A stretch of DNA of 64,000 bases from Pseudomonas sp. GL-B-19 (GTDB lineage: Bacteria > Pseudomonadota > Gammaproteobacteria > Pseudomonadales > Pseudomonadaceae), in assembly GCF_019956415.1 (NCBI RefSeq), contig NZ_JAHBDK010000053.1:124001-188000 (forward strand), written 5' to 3'. Every line of letters starts with the position of its first letter. The stretch's first letter is position 1. This document shows, one piece after another, positions 1 to 8,336 of this stretch. The notes beneath the pieces are model-generated. The model did no database searches and was not told the DNA's origin. It was given only the letters and a program-made list of their open reading frames with translations. The position numbers and the translations under genes were made by a program.

Positions 1-1
1 G

Positions 2-466
2 TTGAACCTGGCGGCGCTGGCGTTCAAGGAGTCGGGACTGCAACCCAATGCCCGCAACAGTGGCGGCCCCACGGGCTTGATGCAAATCACCCCGTCTGCC
101 GCCCAGCGAGTGGGGGTCAACAACATTCAGGACCTCGACGCCAATGTCCAGGCCGGGGCCAAGTACCTGGCCATGATCCGCCGCAAGTTCTTCGCCAGCC
201 CCAAACTCAACGAGCGTGAGCGCATGGCGTTTGTGCTGGCCGCCTACAACATTGGCCCGGAGCGGGTTCAAGGCATGCGCGCCGAAGCCCGGCGGCGTGG
301 CCTGAACCCCAATCAGTGGTTCTTCCAGGTCGAGCGCATTGCCATGGAGCAGGTGGGCATGGGCCCCGTCAGCTATGTTAATAGCGTGAACAAGTATTAC
401 CTGGCATTCGATCGTGAGAGGGAGTCGCTGGAGCCGCAGGGACAAAAAGTTGTCTCTCTTAAATGA
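2..466 (+). CDS. Lytic transglycosylase, SLT domain (5' truncated by window edge)
   Basis: This is the C-terminal part of a soluble-lytic-transglycosylase-type murein hydrolase, which cleaves the MurNAc-GlcNAc bond in the periplasm. The visible 154 residues carry the SLT hallmarks: the catalytic Glu in AFKESGL, the GLMQITP motif, and AAYNIGPERV near residue 85. The frame is open to the left edge with no convincing start or ribosome binding site, so the true start lies outside the window. An N-terminal solute-binding domain, as in MltF-type enzymes, is possible but cannot be seen. The gene ends 103 bp before the DoxX gene. The SLT assignment is firm; the subfamily is not. Confidence 0.85.
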   Translation: MNLAALAFKESGLQPNARNSGGPTGLMQITPSAAQRVGVNNIQDLDANVQAGAKYLAMIRRKFFASPKLNERERMAFVLAAYNIGPERVQGMRAEARRRGLNPNQWFFQVERIAMEQVGMGPVSYVNSVNKYYLAFDRERESLEPQGQKVVSLK

Positions 467-569
467 TCAGCTAATTTGATCGTTATGTCGCAATTATTGC
501 GCTTTTAACATTTGTCTTATCGATTAACATGGCGCCCAACGAACACACTCTCACAATGGATGACACAGC

Positions 570-1004
570 ATGAGCTCACTGATCAACAAGGTACTGTTTA
601 CCCGCGCCGGTTTCGGTCTGACCGCGGTACGGATCGTCGTCGGGATCATTTTCGCAGCTCACGGCTCGCAGAAACTCTTCGGCATGTTTGGGGGATACGG
701 CATTGCCGGCACTGCCCAGTACATGGAAAGCCTGGGCCTGGCGCCCGGTCATCTGATGGCGATCCTGGCCGGTGGTACCGAGTTCTTCGGCGGCCTGGCC
801 CTGATCATCGGTCTGCTGACACGTCCGGCAGCACTGGGGCTGACATTCCTCTCGCTGGTCGCGATTTTCTCGGTGCATATTCATAACGGCCTGTTCATGA
901 CCAACAACGGTTATGAATTCGCCCTGGCCCTGCTCGGTGGCAGCGTCGCGGTATTGATCGAAGGTGCCGGCAAGCTGTCGGCAGACCGCGTCATCAGCGA
1001 CTGA
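570..1004 (+). CDS. DoxX family inner-membrane protein
   Basis: A 144-residue protein of the DoxX/DoxD family, predicted to cross the inner membrane four times, with hydrophobic stretches near residues 15-35, 55-80, 82-102 and 110-130. Family hallmarks visible are RIVVGIIFAAHGSQKLFG near the N-terminus and the GGTEFFGGLALIIGL segment. DoxX-like proteins are linked to redox and stress functions in some bacteria, but the substrate here is unknown. The gene stands alone and is followed 16 bp later by a strong rho-independent terminator. Confidence 0.88.
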   Translation: MSSLINKVLFTRAGFGLTAVRIVVGIIFAAHGSQKLFGMFGGYGIAGTAQYMESLGLAPGHLMAILAGGTEFFGGLALIIGLLTRPAALGLTFLSLVAIFSVHIHNGLFMTNNGYEFALALLGGSVAVLIEGAGKLSADRVISD

Positions 1005-1020
1005 CCGCTCTGACTCAACG

Positions 1021-1049
1021 AAAAGGCCTGCATTGCGCAGGCCTTTTTT
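1021..1049 (+). terminator. Rho-independent terminator after the doxX-like gene
   Basis: AAAAGGCCTG and its complement CAGGCCTTTT enclose a short loop and end in a T-run. The flanking A-run would let it also work in the opposite direction. Confidence 0.85.
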
Positions 1050-1062
1050 GTGTGCGTCATTC

Positions 1063-1092
1063 TTGACACTGTCCGGTCAGCTTCTCTAGGAT
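1063..1092 (+). promoter_or_regulatory. Predicted sigma-70 promoter for the 1252 gene
   Basis: TTGACA at 1063-1068 is a perfect -35 box, followed after 18 bp by TAGGAT at 1087-1092. It points at the small gene at 1252, leaving a leader of about 150 nt with no clear function. No other signal is seen in the 1005-1251 gap apart from a 32-codon open frame at 1091-1189 that I do not call. Confidence 0.5.
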
Positions 1093-1251
1093 GTTGCCCA
1101 TGCGCCGATTTAAACAGCTACTTGCGGGGCGCCAGGTGACTCAATCAGTTGCCGATAGAAGCTTGAAACAGGCTTCGAAATACCGCTAAAGCGCTGGTTC
1201 GGTGTTGCCTCTCACCTGCCATGCAGACTTTTGAGGCAGAGACACGACTCG

Positions 1252-1560
1252 ATGAACGCACTTAGCCCTACAGTACGTCCCGCGCCGATCACGGCACATC
1301 TCACCCAGCGCAATCCAAAGATCCTGCTTGGCGGTCAACATCAGCCGACACTTCTGCGTTATCTCGATGGCTGGCCACGTCGTACCGGCGGGCCTGCTGC
1401 GTTCCTGATCCAGTTTGTCGAAGACGGCGAATCGCTGGCTCGATTTGCCAGCGACAGTTTTGACTTGGCGGTGATTCAATCACCCAGCCTTGAAGACGCC
1501 CCGGAAATGATCCGGCAGTTGACCCGCGTTGCCCGACAAGGCCTGATCACCCGCCGCTGA
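1252..1560 (+). CDS. Conserved small hypothetical protein
   Basis: A 102-residue protein that I recognise only as a Pseudomonas-type conserved hypothetical. The ATG at 1252 is preferred over the in-frame TTG at 1231 because the protein then begins MNALSPTVRPAP, a normal start. Its middle and end (FVEDGESLARFASDSFDLAVIQSP, then an Arg-rich tail) faintly recall the C-terminal part of a Rossmann-like fold, but no glycine-rich nucleotide loop or catalytic motif is present. The stop is 3 bp from the greB stop, so the two genes converge with almost no spacer. Confidence 0.6.
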   Translation: MNALSPTVRPAPITAHLTQRNPKILLGGQHQPTLLRYLDGWPRRTGGPAAFLIQFVEDGESLARFASDSFDLAVIQSPSLEDAPEMIRQLTRVARQGLITRR

Positions 1561-1563
1561 GGT

Positions 1564-2061
1564 TCAAAGGTACTCAATCGCCACGATATACACGCATTGC
1601 TCACCGGTCGGTGTCTGGACACGAACTTCGGCGTCCAGCGCCTTGCCGATCAGCGCGCGGGCGAGCGGTGAGTCGATGCTGATCAGCCCCAGTTTCAGGT
1701 CCAGCTCATCCGGCCCGACAATGCGGTAGCGCGACTCTTTGCCGTCCTCGTCTTCGATCGTGACCCAGGCGCCAAAATAGACCTTGTTCGGATCGCTGGG
1801 TTTTTCGCTGACCACCTTGAGCGCTTCCAGCCGCTTGGTAAGAAAGCGCACGCGGCTGTCGATCTCGCGCAGCATCTTTTTGCCGTACGTGTATTCCGCG
1901 TTCTCGGAACGATCACCCTGAGCCGCGGCCTCACTCACCGACTGCGTCACTTGCGGTCGCCGTACATGCCAAAGCTCATGAAACTCGGCCCGCATCCGCG
2001 CTTCACCTTCGGGGGTGATCAGCGCGGTGCCAGCGGTGCGGGGAGGGCGATAACGGCTCAT
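1564..2061 (-). CDS. greB: Transcription elongation factor GreB
   Basis: A 165-residue Gre factor. It inserts its coiled coil into the RNA polymerase secondary channel and stimulates cleavage of backtracked transcripts. The N-terminal half is the coiled coil, with the conserved acidic tip in GDRSENAEYTYGKK. The C-terminal half is the FKBP-like domain, with GPDELD and SPLARALIGK. A basic patch near the tip and the N-terminal YRPPRTAGTALITPEG match GreB rather than GreA. Length fits the family (about 158 in E. coli). It sits 35 bp beyond the start side of the ABC permease gene's 3' end and reads in the same direction. Confidence 0.95.
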   Translation of the reverse strand: MSRYRPPRTAGTALITPEGEARMRAEFHELWHVRRPQVTQSVSEAAAQGDRSENAEYTYGKKMLREIDSRVRFLTKRLEALKVVSEKPSDPNKVYFGAWVTIEDEDGKESRYRIVGPDELDLKLGLISIDSPLARALIGKALDAEVRVQTPTGEQCVYIVAIEYL

Positions 2062-2095
2062 GGCAACTTCTTGTGAGGGAGAAGGTTCGAGTCTA

Positions 2096-4600
2096 TCAAC
2101 CCTCGCGCAACACTGTCAGGGGGCTGGCGTTCAACGCACGACGGGTACCGAACACTCCGGCACCGCCAATCAGTACTGCGCCGATCAATGGCAAGACCAG
2201 TAACCACGGATGCGGATGCCACGGCAGGTCAAATGCGTAGCGGTAGAGCACCAGGCTCACCAGTTCCGAGCCCAGTGCCGCCAACAAGCCGCTGACCGCG
2301 CCGAGTAAACCGAACTCGATCCTTCGGGCCTTCACCAGCAATTGCCGTTCGGCCCCCAGCGCTCGCAACAGGGCGCCTTGTCGGATGCGCTCATCGAGCG
2401 TCGCCTGCAAGCCGGAAAACAATACCGCCATCCCCGCCGCGAGTACAAACAACAACACATACTCCACCGCCAGCGTGACCTGGGCGAGGATGCTGCGCAG
2501 CTGCTCCAGCAAGGCTTCGACTTGCAGAATGGTCACCGCCGGGAAGCTTCGCGACAGGTCGACAATCTGCTGATCATGACCGGCCGCCAAATAGAAACTG
2601 GTCAGGTAAGTCGCTGGCAAATCCTTCAAGGTGCCAGGCTGGAAGATCATGAAGAAGTTCGGCTGGAAGTTGTCCCAGTTGATCTCTCGCAAGCTGGTGA
2701 CTTTCGCTTCACGATTGACCCCGCCCACGGTAAACACCATGTGATCGCCCAGCTTGAGCTTCAGGCTTTCGGCCACTTTGCCTTCAACCGAAACACCGGG
2801 AACCTCCTCGGGTGTCTGTTCGGTCCACCAGTTACCCGCCGTGATCTTGTTGCCCGTCGGCAAGTCTGCCGCCCAGGTCAGGCTCAGGTCGCGCTGGATC
2901 GCTCGATCACCTGCCGAATCCTTGCTGACGATGTCCTGCACCGGCTCGCCGTTGATGCTGATCAGTCGACCCGGCACCACCGGGTAAAGTGGTGCGGACT
3001 GCGCTGACAGTTGGATCAGGCGATCCGTAAAGGCCTGTTTGTCCGCCGGCAGGATGTTCAGCGCAAAGTAATTCGGGGCGTTTTTCGGTAGCTGGTTCTG
3101 CCAGGTGTCCAGCAGCTCACCCCTCAGCAGCGCGATCAGCGCCATGGACAGAAGAATCAGCCCGAAGGCCAAGGCTTGTCCCGCTGCCGCCAACGGATGA
3201 CGCAGCAGCTGGCCCAACCCGAGGCGCCAGGGCAGCGAAGCGCGGGCCAGCATCCGACGCAGGCTTTTCAGCAGCAGCAAGAGCAAGCCGCCGAGTACCA
3301 GCGCGGCGATCACGCCACCGACGAGCAGGGCGAAGGTCAGCACCAGGTCGAGGCTCAGACGCCACATGATCAGGCCAAGGGCGCCCAAGGCGGCGCCATA
3401 GACCATCCAGGTGCTGGACGGAATCGGCAGCATGTCCCGACGCAACACCCGCAGCGGCGGCACGCGACCGAGTGCGGCCAGCGGTGGCAGGGCGAATCCA
3501 GCCAGTGCAACCAGCCCGGTGCCGATCCCTGCTATGGCCGGCAGCAAACCACCCGGCGGTACATCGGTCGGCAACAAATCATGCAGCAACGCAAACAGCC
3601 CAAGCTGTGCCAGCCAGCCGATAAGGGCGCCGCTGAGGCTGGCGAGCAGGCCGAGTACCGTCAGCTGCAAACTGAACAGCACCATGGTTTCCCTGCGTGA
3701 CAGGCCCAGGCAACGCAGCAATGCACTGGCATCGAAGCGGCGCGTGGCGAAGCGAGTGGCAGACAGCGCCACCGCCACACCGGACAGCAGAACCGCCACC
3801 AGGCTCGCCATGTTGAGGTAACGCTCGGCCTTGCCCAACGCACCGCCAATTTGTCGGTTGCCGTCGCGGGCATCCTGCAGGCGCTGGTTGGCAGCCAGAC
3901 CAGGCTTGATCAGTTGGCGATAGGTTTCCAGCGCCTCGGCTTTGCCGCGCCAGAGCTCGCGGTAACTGACTCTACTTCCGGGTTGCACCACACCGGTGGC
4001 GGTAAGGTCGTTGAGATTGATCAGCACGCGTGGCGTGAGGCTGTAGAAATTGCCGGCCCGGTCGGGTTCGTAGGTCAGCACGCGTGCCAGTTTCAGGGTT
4101 TTCATGCCGACGTCGATGCTGTCGCCGATCTTCAAATCCAGCGCCGTCAGCAGTCGCGCCTCAACCCAGGCCTCACCGGGTTTCGGTCCGCCTCCGGGTA
4201 CTTGCGGGGCGAAGGGCGCCGGGGCACTTTTCAGTTCGCCGCGCAGTGGGTAGACGTCATCAGCAGCTTTGATGCTGGACAGCTGAATGCCGTTGTCAGT
4301 GGCGATGACGCTGGAGAACTCCACCACTTGAGCATGCTGGAGCCCCAGTTCCACACCGCTTTTGATCTGTTCGGGCCGTGCCGGTGAGCTGCCTTCGAGC
4401 AACAGGTCGGCACCCAGAAACTCGGTGGCGCGCAACATCATGGCGCCGTTCAAACGGGCGCCGAAATAGCCGATGGCAGTACTCGCCGCCACAGCGACCA
4501 GCAAGGCGAAGAACAACACGCGCAACTCACCCGCGCGGGCATCGCGCAGCAGTTGGCGGATGGCAAGACTGAACAGGCGCAGCAGCGGCAGGCGTGCCAT
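2096..4600 (-). CDS. ybbP: ABC transporter permease, FtsX/YbbP type
   Basis: An 834-residue permease with FtsX-like permease domains. One membrane segment lies near residue 30 and is followed by a large extracytoplasmic domain. A cluster of segments follows at roughly 265-500, then a second periplasmic domain, and three closing segments after about residue 715. This two-repeat layout is that of the YbbP family, partner of the ATPase YbbA. The start ATG at 4600 overlaps the ybbA stop (TGATG), which implies translational coupling; an upstream TTG at 4603 is a less likely start. YbbAP is linked to TesA by gene context in many proteobacteria, as here. The cargo, probably a lipid or hydrophobic compound, is not established by the sequence. 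Confidence 0.9.
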   Translation of the reverse strand: MARLPLLRLFSLAIRQLLRDARAGELRVLFFALLVAVAASTAIGYFGARLNGAMMLRATEFLGADLLLEGSSPARPEQIKSGVELGLQHAQVVEFSSVIATDNGIQLSSIKAADDVYPLRGELKSAPAPFAPQVPGGGPKPGEAWVEARLLTALDLKIGDSIDVGMKTLKLARVLTYEPDRAGNFYSLTPRVLINLNDLTATGVVQPGSRVSYRELWRGKAEALETYRQLIKPGLAANQRLQDARDGNRQIGGALGKAERYLNMASLVAVLLSGVAVALSATRFATRRFDASALLRCLGLSRRETMVLFSLQLTVLGLLASLSGALIGWLAQLGLFALLHDLLPTDVPPGGLLPAIAGIGTGLVALAGFALPPLAALGRVPPLRVLRRDMLPIPSSTWMVYGAALGALGLIMWRLSLDLVLTFALLVGGVIAALVLGGLLLLLLKSLRRMLARASLPWRLGLGQLLRHPLAAAGQALAFGLILLSMALIALLRGELLDTWQNQLPKNAPNYFALNILPADKQAFTDRLIQLSAQSAPLYPVVPGRLISINGEPVQDIVSKDSAGDRAIQRDLSLTWAADLPTGNKITAGNWWTEQTPEEVPGVSVEGKVAESLKLKLGDHMVFTVGGVNREAKVTSLREINWDNFQPNFFMIFQPGTLKDLPATYLTSFYLAAGHDQQIVDLSRSFPAVTILQVEALLEQLRSILAQVTLAVEYVLLFVLAAGMAVLFSGLQATLDERIRQGALLRALGAERQLLVKARRIEFGLLGAVSGLLAALGSELVSLVLYRYAFDLPWHPHPWLLVLPLIGAVLIGGAGVFGTRRALNASPLTVLREG

Positions 4601-5283
4601 CAAGGCTCCAGAGGGCCGACCAGCAGGCCGGCTTCAAGGCGGATCAGGCGCCGGCAACGATGTGCCAGGCGTTCGTCGTGAGTCACCAGCACCAGCGTTG
4701 TGCCGCGTTCCTGGTTGAGTTCGAACAACAGATCGCTGATGCGCTCGCCGGTGTGGCTGTCGAGGTTGCCGGTGGGTTCATCGGCGAACAGCACATCGGG
4801 TTCGGCGGCAAACGCCCGGGCAATTGCCACGCGCTGCTGTTCTCCACCGGAGAGCTGGCGCGGCGAGTGCGTCAGGCGCTGGCCCAGGCCGACCCGTTGT
4901 AGCAATTCGGTGGCGCGTTCGCGGGCGTCTTTGCGGCCATCGAGTTCCAGGGGCAGCATGACGTTTTCCAGGGCATTGAGGCTGTCGAGCAACTGAAAGG
5001 ACTGGAACACAAAACCGACATGCTCGGCCCGAATGCGTGCGCGTTGATCTTCATCGAGCGTGCTCAGCCCTTGCCCGGCCAGCGTGACTTCGCCGCTGCT
5101 GGGCAGGTCGAGCCCGGCAAGCAGACCGAGGAGGGTGGACTTGCCGGAACCGGAGGCGCCGACGATGGCCAGGCTGTCGCCCTTGTTCAGTTCCAGGCTG
5201 AGTTCGTGCAGGATAGTCAGTTCACCTTCCGCGCTGGGAACCACTTTGCTGAGGTTCTTCGCGGTGAGAATGCTTGCGCCCAT
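4600..5283 (-). CDS. ybbA: ABC transporter ATP-binding protein, YbbA type
   Basis: A 227-residue ATPase of the LolD/MacB/YbbA group that energises the overlapping permease gene. Walker A (GASGSGKSTLL), Q-loop (FVFQSFQLL), signature (LSGGEQQRVAIARAF), Walker B (VLFADEPTGNLD) and H-loop (LVTHD) are all intact. The ATG at 5283 is chosen because MGASILTAKNLSK is the usual N-terminus of this family; the frame continues upstream by 138 codons that lie antisense to tesA. The start codon is only 10 bp from the divergent tesA start. Confidence 0.93.
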   Translation of the reverse strand: MGASILTAKNLSKVVPSAEGELTILHELSLELNKGDSLAIVGASGSGKSTLLGLLAGLDLPSSGEVTLAGQGLSTLDEDQRARIRAEHVGFVFQSFQLLDSLNALENVMLPLELDGRKDARERATELLQRVGLGQRLTHSPRQLSGGEQQRVAIARAFAAEPDVLFADEPTGNLDSHTGERISDLLFELNQERGTTLVLVTHDERLAHRCRRLIRLEAGLLVGPLEP

Positions 5284-5293
5284 GGAGAATCCG

Positions 5294-5899
5294 ATGCGTG
5301 TGTGGTTTTTGAGTGCTGGCCTGGCCTTGATGTGCATGGCCCAGAACGCAGCGGCGGGTACTGTCCTGATCGTTGGCGATAGTATCAGCGCGGGTTTCGG
5401 ACTGGATACCCGCTTGGGGTGGGTCTCGCTGCTCGAACAACGGCTCAAACACGAAGGTTTCGACGATAAGGTGGTCAACGCATCCATCAGCGGCGACACC
5501 AGCGCCGGAGGCCAGGCGCGCCTGCCTGCGCTGCTTGCAGAGCATAAGCCGGAGCTGGTCATCCTCGAGTTGGGCGGCAATGACGGACTGCGTGGAATGC
5601 CCCCGGCTAATTTGCAACAAAACCTTGCTTCGATGATCGATAGCTCCCGCGACAGCGGTGCCAAGGTCCTCCTGCTGGGCATGCAATTGCCACCCAATTA
5701 TGGCGTTCGTTACACCGAGGCCTTTGCCAAGGTCTACAGCACGCTGGCCACCGAGAAAAAAATCCCGCTGGTGCCGTTTTTTCTCGATGGCGTCGGCGGC
5801 CATCCGGACTTGATGCAGGCGGACGGCATACACCCGGCGGCCGGGGCTCAGGACAAGTTGCTGGAAAATGTCTGGCCTACGCTAAAACCGCTGTTATGA
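5294..5899 (+). CDS. tesA: Arylesterase / acyl-CoA thioesterase I TesA
   Basis: A 201-residue periplasmic SGNH hydrolase that acts as multifunctional esterase, thioesterase and lysophospholipase. A Sec signal peptide occupies about residues 1-21 (MRVWFLSAGLALMCMAQNAAA). Block I GDSISAGFG carries the nucleophilic Ser, GGNDGLR supplies the oxyanion Asn, and DGIHPAAGAQ supplies the catalytic Asp and His. Start 5294 is preferred because GGAG lies 6 bp upstream; the in-frame ATG at 5282 would overlap the divergent ybbA start. Divergent pairing with ybbA-ybbP is widely conserved. Confidence 0.93.
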   Translation: MRVWFLSAGLALMCMAQNAAAGTVLIVGDSISAGFGLDTRLGWVSLLEQRLKHEGFDDKVVNASISGDTSAGGQARLPALLAEHKPELVILELGGNDGLRGMPPANLQQNLASMIDSSRDSGAKVLLLGMQLPPNYGVRYTEAFAKVYSTLATEKKIPLVPFFLDGVGGHPDLMQADGIHPAAGAQDKLLENVWPTLKPLL

Positions 5900-5955
5900 C
5901 GCTTTTCTAGGCGCGGGCTTTCGGCTAAGGTGGCGCCCCCGATTTGGAGCCCCCG

Positions 5956-6249
5956 ATGCCGCGTCCTGCCTGGTCACTTTTTGCCTATCAACTGATCGAG
6001 CCTGACGAACAGCTGGATCTGTTCGCCTGCCAGGAAGTGCGGGTACATCTGGTAACCCGTCAGCTGGAGCTGGGCGGCTCGGCGGACCGAACCTTGTGCG
6101 GCAGCCTGTTGCCGGCACAGCCGCGTTGGTCGAGTGTCGATCGTCGGGTGTTCCAGGACCAGCGTCTATGCTCGCTGTGCCGGGCCATTCTGGAATCGCA
6201 AAAACGCGGTACCTCGCCGATCTGGCCAGAGCTACGGTTCGAGCTCTAG
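5956..6249 (+). CDS. Small hypothetical protein with a C-terminal CxxC
   Basis: A 97-residue protein of unknown function starting at ATG 5956, behind TTTGGAG. It has one Cys in FACQEV, one in RTLCGSL and a CxxC pair in LCSLCRAIL, followed by a short tail. Four cysteines in so small a protein could bind zinc or be redox-active, but no known zinc-ribbon spacing is complete. It stands in the tesA direction, 56 bp after tesA and about 100 bp before the L,D-transpeptidase gene. The reading frame is clean and the codon use looks native. Confidence 0.6.
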   Translation: MPRPAWSLFAYQLIEPDEQLDLFACQEVRVHLVTRQLELGGSADRTLCGSLLPAQPRWSSVDRRVFQDQRLCSLCRAILESQKRGTSPIWPELRFEL

Positions 6250-6348
6250 CGCATAAAAGGTAGCGTGCTATCGGCCGACTCCCCGAATTCAAGGGCGCCG
6301 GTGTACAATCCCGCTCTTACCCTTGTCGATCTGCGAAGGACTTTCCGG

Positions 6349-7320
6349 ATGTTGCCGCGTTTTCCTGCCGTCACCCGCTTCTTGTCTCTTGCCGCCCTTT
6401 GTGTGGCTGGTCCAGTTGCAGCATTGGAGTTTCCCCTGCCACCTCCCGGTGAAGACATCATCGGTCAGGTGCAGGTGATCAAGGCCAAGTACGAAGATAC
6501 CTTCGCTGACATTGGTACCGCTTACGACTTGGGCTACACAGAAATGCTCGCGGCCAACCCGGGAGTCGATGCATGGTTGCCGGGCGCCGGTACCGAAATC
6601 ATTCTGCCGACACGTTTCATCCTGCCGCCGGGACCGCGTGAAGGCATCGTGATCAACCTGGCCGAGTACCGCCTCTACTACTACCCCAAAGGCAAGAATG
6701 TGGTTTACACATTCCCGCTGGGTATCGGTCGTGAAGGCTGGGGCTCGCCAATTGCCCACACCAACATCACCGCGAAGACGCCGAACCCGACCTGGACCCC
6801 TCCAGCGTCGATCAAGGCCGAGCACGCCGCCGACGGTGATCCGCTGCCTAACGTGGTGCCGGCAGGCCCTGACAACCCGCTGGGGCCGTTCAAGTTCACA
6901 TTGGGCACACCGGGCTACCTGATCCACGGTTCCAACAAGAAGTTCGGCATTGGCATGCGCACCAGTCACGGTTGCTTCCGCATGTTCAACAACAACGTAC
7001 TGGAAATGGCCGGCATGGTGCCGGTCGGAACGTCGGTGCGCATTATCAACGACCCGTACAAGTTCGGTATAAGTGCCGGCAAGGTTTACCTGGAAGCGCA
7101 CACGCCGCTGGATGACAAGGGCAACCCTTCGGTGGTCGACAAGCACACCGCGGTTATCAATGCGATGCTCAAGCGTGAGGACATCACCAACAACCTGCGC
7201 ATGAATTGGGATGTGGTGCGCGACGTGGTCGCCGCTGAAGATGGCTTACCAGTGGAAATCGCCGTGCCGAACAATGCCGCGCCGATGATGTCGAGTGCGC
7301 CGCTCGATCCATTGCAGTAA
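6349..7320 (+). CDS. L,D-transpeptidase (YkuD domain) with LysM-like segment
   Basis: A 323-residue periplasmic enzyme with a signal peptide ending near VAALEF (about residue 26). A LysM-like peptidoglycan-binding stretch follows (about 45-90: YEDTFADIGTAYDLGYTEMLAANPGVDAWLPGAGTEI is split over that range). The YkuD catalytic domain ends with the active-site motif SHGCFRM (His and Cys) near residue 205-210. Such enzymes make 3-3 peptidoglycan cross-links or attach lipoproteins to peptidoglycan. The nearby oprI, an Lpp homologue ending in Lys, is a possible substrate, but that is inference. The ATG at 6349 is supported by AAGGA 9 bp upstream; a longer frame begins at 6265. Confidence 0.92.
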   Translation: MLPRFPAVTRFLSLAALCVAGPVAALEFPLPPPGEDIIGQVQVIKAKYEDTFADIGTAYDLGYTEMLAANPGVDAWLPGAGTEIILPTRFILPPGPREGIVINLAEYRLYYYPKGKNVVYTFPLGIGREGWGSPIAHTNITAKTPNPTWTPPASIKAEHAADGDPLPNVVPAGPDNPLGPFKFTLGTPGYLIHGSNKKFGIGMRTSHGCFRMFNNNVLEMAGMVPVGTSVRIINDPYKFGISAGKVYLEAHTPLDDKGNPSVVDKHTAVINAMLKREDITNNLRMNWDVVRDVVAAEDGLPVEIAVPNNAAPMMSSAPLDPLQ

Positions 7321-7326
7321 GGCTTG

Positions 7327-7366
7327 AAAAAAACCCGCCGACGCAGGCTGCGTCGGCGGGTTTTTT
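7327..7366 (+). terminator. Rho-independent terminator after the L,D-transpeptidase gene
   Basis: A 15-bp stem with arms ACCCGCCGACGCAG and its complement and a very short loop, flanked by A6 and T6 runs, starts 7 bp after the stop codon. It could work both ways. Confidence 0.9.
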
Positions 7367-7392
7367 GTTGCCTGAAAGAAGCATCAGGCAAT

Positions 7393-7424
7393 AAAAAGCC
7401 GACCCATAAAATGGGTCGGCTTGA
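7393..7424 (-). terminator. Rho-independent terminator after oprI
   Basis: The stem AGCCGACCCAT / ATGGGTCGGCT has a T-run on the minus strand. It lies 20 bp downstream of the oprI stop, as expected for this very highly expressed gene. Confidence 0.88.
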
Positions 7425-7443
7425 TAATAATCCCGAGGGACTA

Positions 7444-7695
7444 TTACTTGCGGCTAGCTTTGTCCAGCATGCGCAGAGCACGCTCGTTAGCTTCGTCAGC
7501 AGTCTGTTGTGCTTTTTGAGCAGCAGCCAGAGCTTCATCAGCTTTACGGTAAGCTTCGTCTGCACGAGCCTGGGAGCGAGCAGCTGCGTCTTCAGTAGCG
7601 GTCAGACGTGCTTCGGTTTCTTTCGATGTGCTGCTGCAACCAGTGGCCAGAACTGCGGCCAGAGCCAGAGCAGAGAATTTCAGAACGTTGTTCAT
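7444..7695 (-). CDS. oprI: Outer membrane lipoprotein OprI (Lpp family)
   Basis: An 83-residue major outer membrane lipoprotein of Pseudomonas. The type II signal peptide ends in the lipobox LATGC with the lipidated Cys at residue 20. The mature part is almost wholly alpha-helical heptad repeat, rich in Ala, Glu and Arg (residues 28-78), as in the trimeric Lpp coiled coil, and ends in Lys83, the residue that is joined to peptidoglycan in Lpp. The ATG at 7695 has AAGGGG just upstream; in-frame codons further upstream lie in the promoter region. A strong terminator follows. OprI anchors the outer membrane to the murein. Confidence 0.97.
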   Translation of the reverse strand: MNNVLKFSALALAAVLATGCSSTSKETEARLTATEDAAARSQARADEAYRKADEALAAAQKAQQTADEANERALRMLDKASRK

Positions 7696-8336
7696 CGTGT
7701 TCCCCTTCAAGGACTTTCTATTAAGTAGCTGTCTCCTCAGAGTGAGGAAATAGCCGGCGTACATACTACCCATTACTACTCGTAAGTAAACTGACGTAAA
7801 GCAAGAAGCAAAAAAAATTGTAGGCGTTGATTCTTTTTCGAGCAACTTTTAACTGCATTGTTTAAAAAATATCCAGCTGCGAGGCCCGAGATGAGCGAGC
7901 CGCCAAGGAAAAGTTCCGCGCACTCACGGCGTTTTTTTTCAGTCTTGGCTAAAGTCTGGCTAGATGAATTCGTCCATACTTTTGTTCGAATTTTGCACAG
8001 CGGCTCTCATAATCTTTATCCATGTAGAGGTGACTTTAAGAGAACGGGTTCGTCTTATGTCTCAACATCCGGCAATGTTCAGGCTGTCGACCCGCAAAGA
8101 CCGTCGGTCGAGCCGTCCCTGCGTACCCTGGAGCAGCACCCGCTGGCTAAGCACGATGACGAGCGCACCTTGAGCATTTCTGCCAATGGTGCCTACTATT
8201 TGTTACGTGTTCGGTTGCGCGAGATCGGTGCAGTTCTTCTCGGTGTCCATTCAGGCACGGGGTGGCGTAGATGTTCCTTCGCCGGAAAAACATCGGTAAG
8301 GTAGGGGTCAGATTTCAAGACCCGCGAGGAGTAGTG
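7696..8336. other. 641-bp gap between oprI and the GNAT gene
   Basis: The first 165 bp are AT-rich and must carry the oprI promoter and leader, though I cannot fix the boxes. A weak sigma-70-like pair (TTCGAA 7985-7990, 17 bp, CATAAT 8008-8013) points rightward. It precedes two overlapping short frames: GTG 8032 to stop 8173 (47 residues, behind GTAGAG), and a second frame open to 8304. Neither has a recognisable domain. The stretch may be a decayed gene, a small unknown gene or a long leader of the GNAT gene. Confidence 0.35.

Noticed and set aside
4600..5697. 365-residue version of YbbA
   Set aside because: The first 138 codons are antisense to tesA and not ATPase-like; the ATPase starts at 5283.
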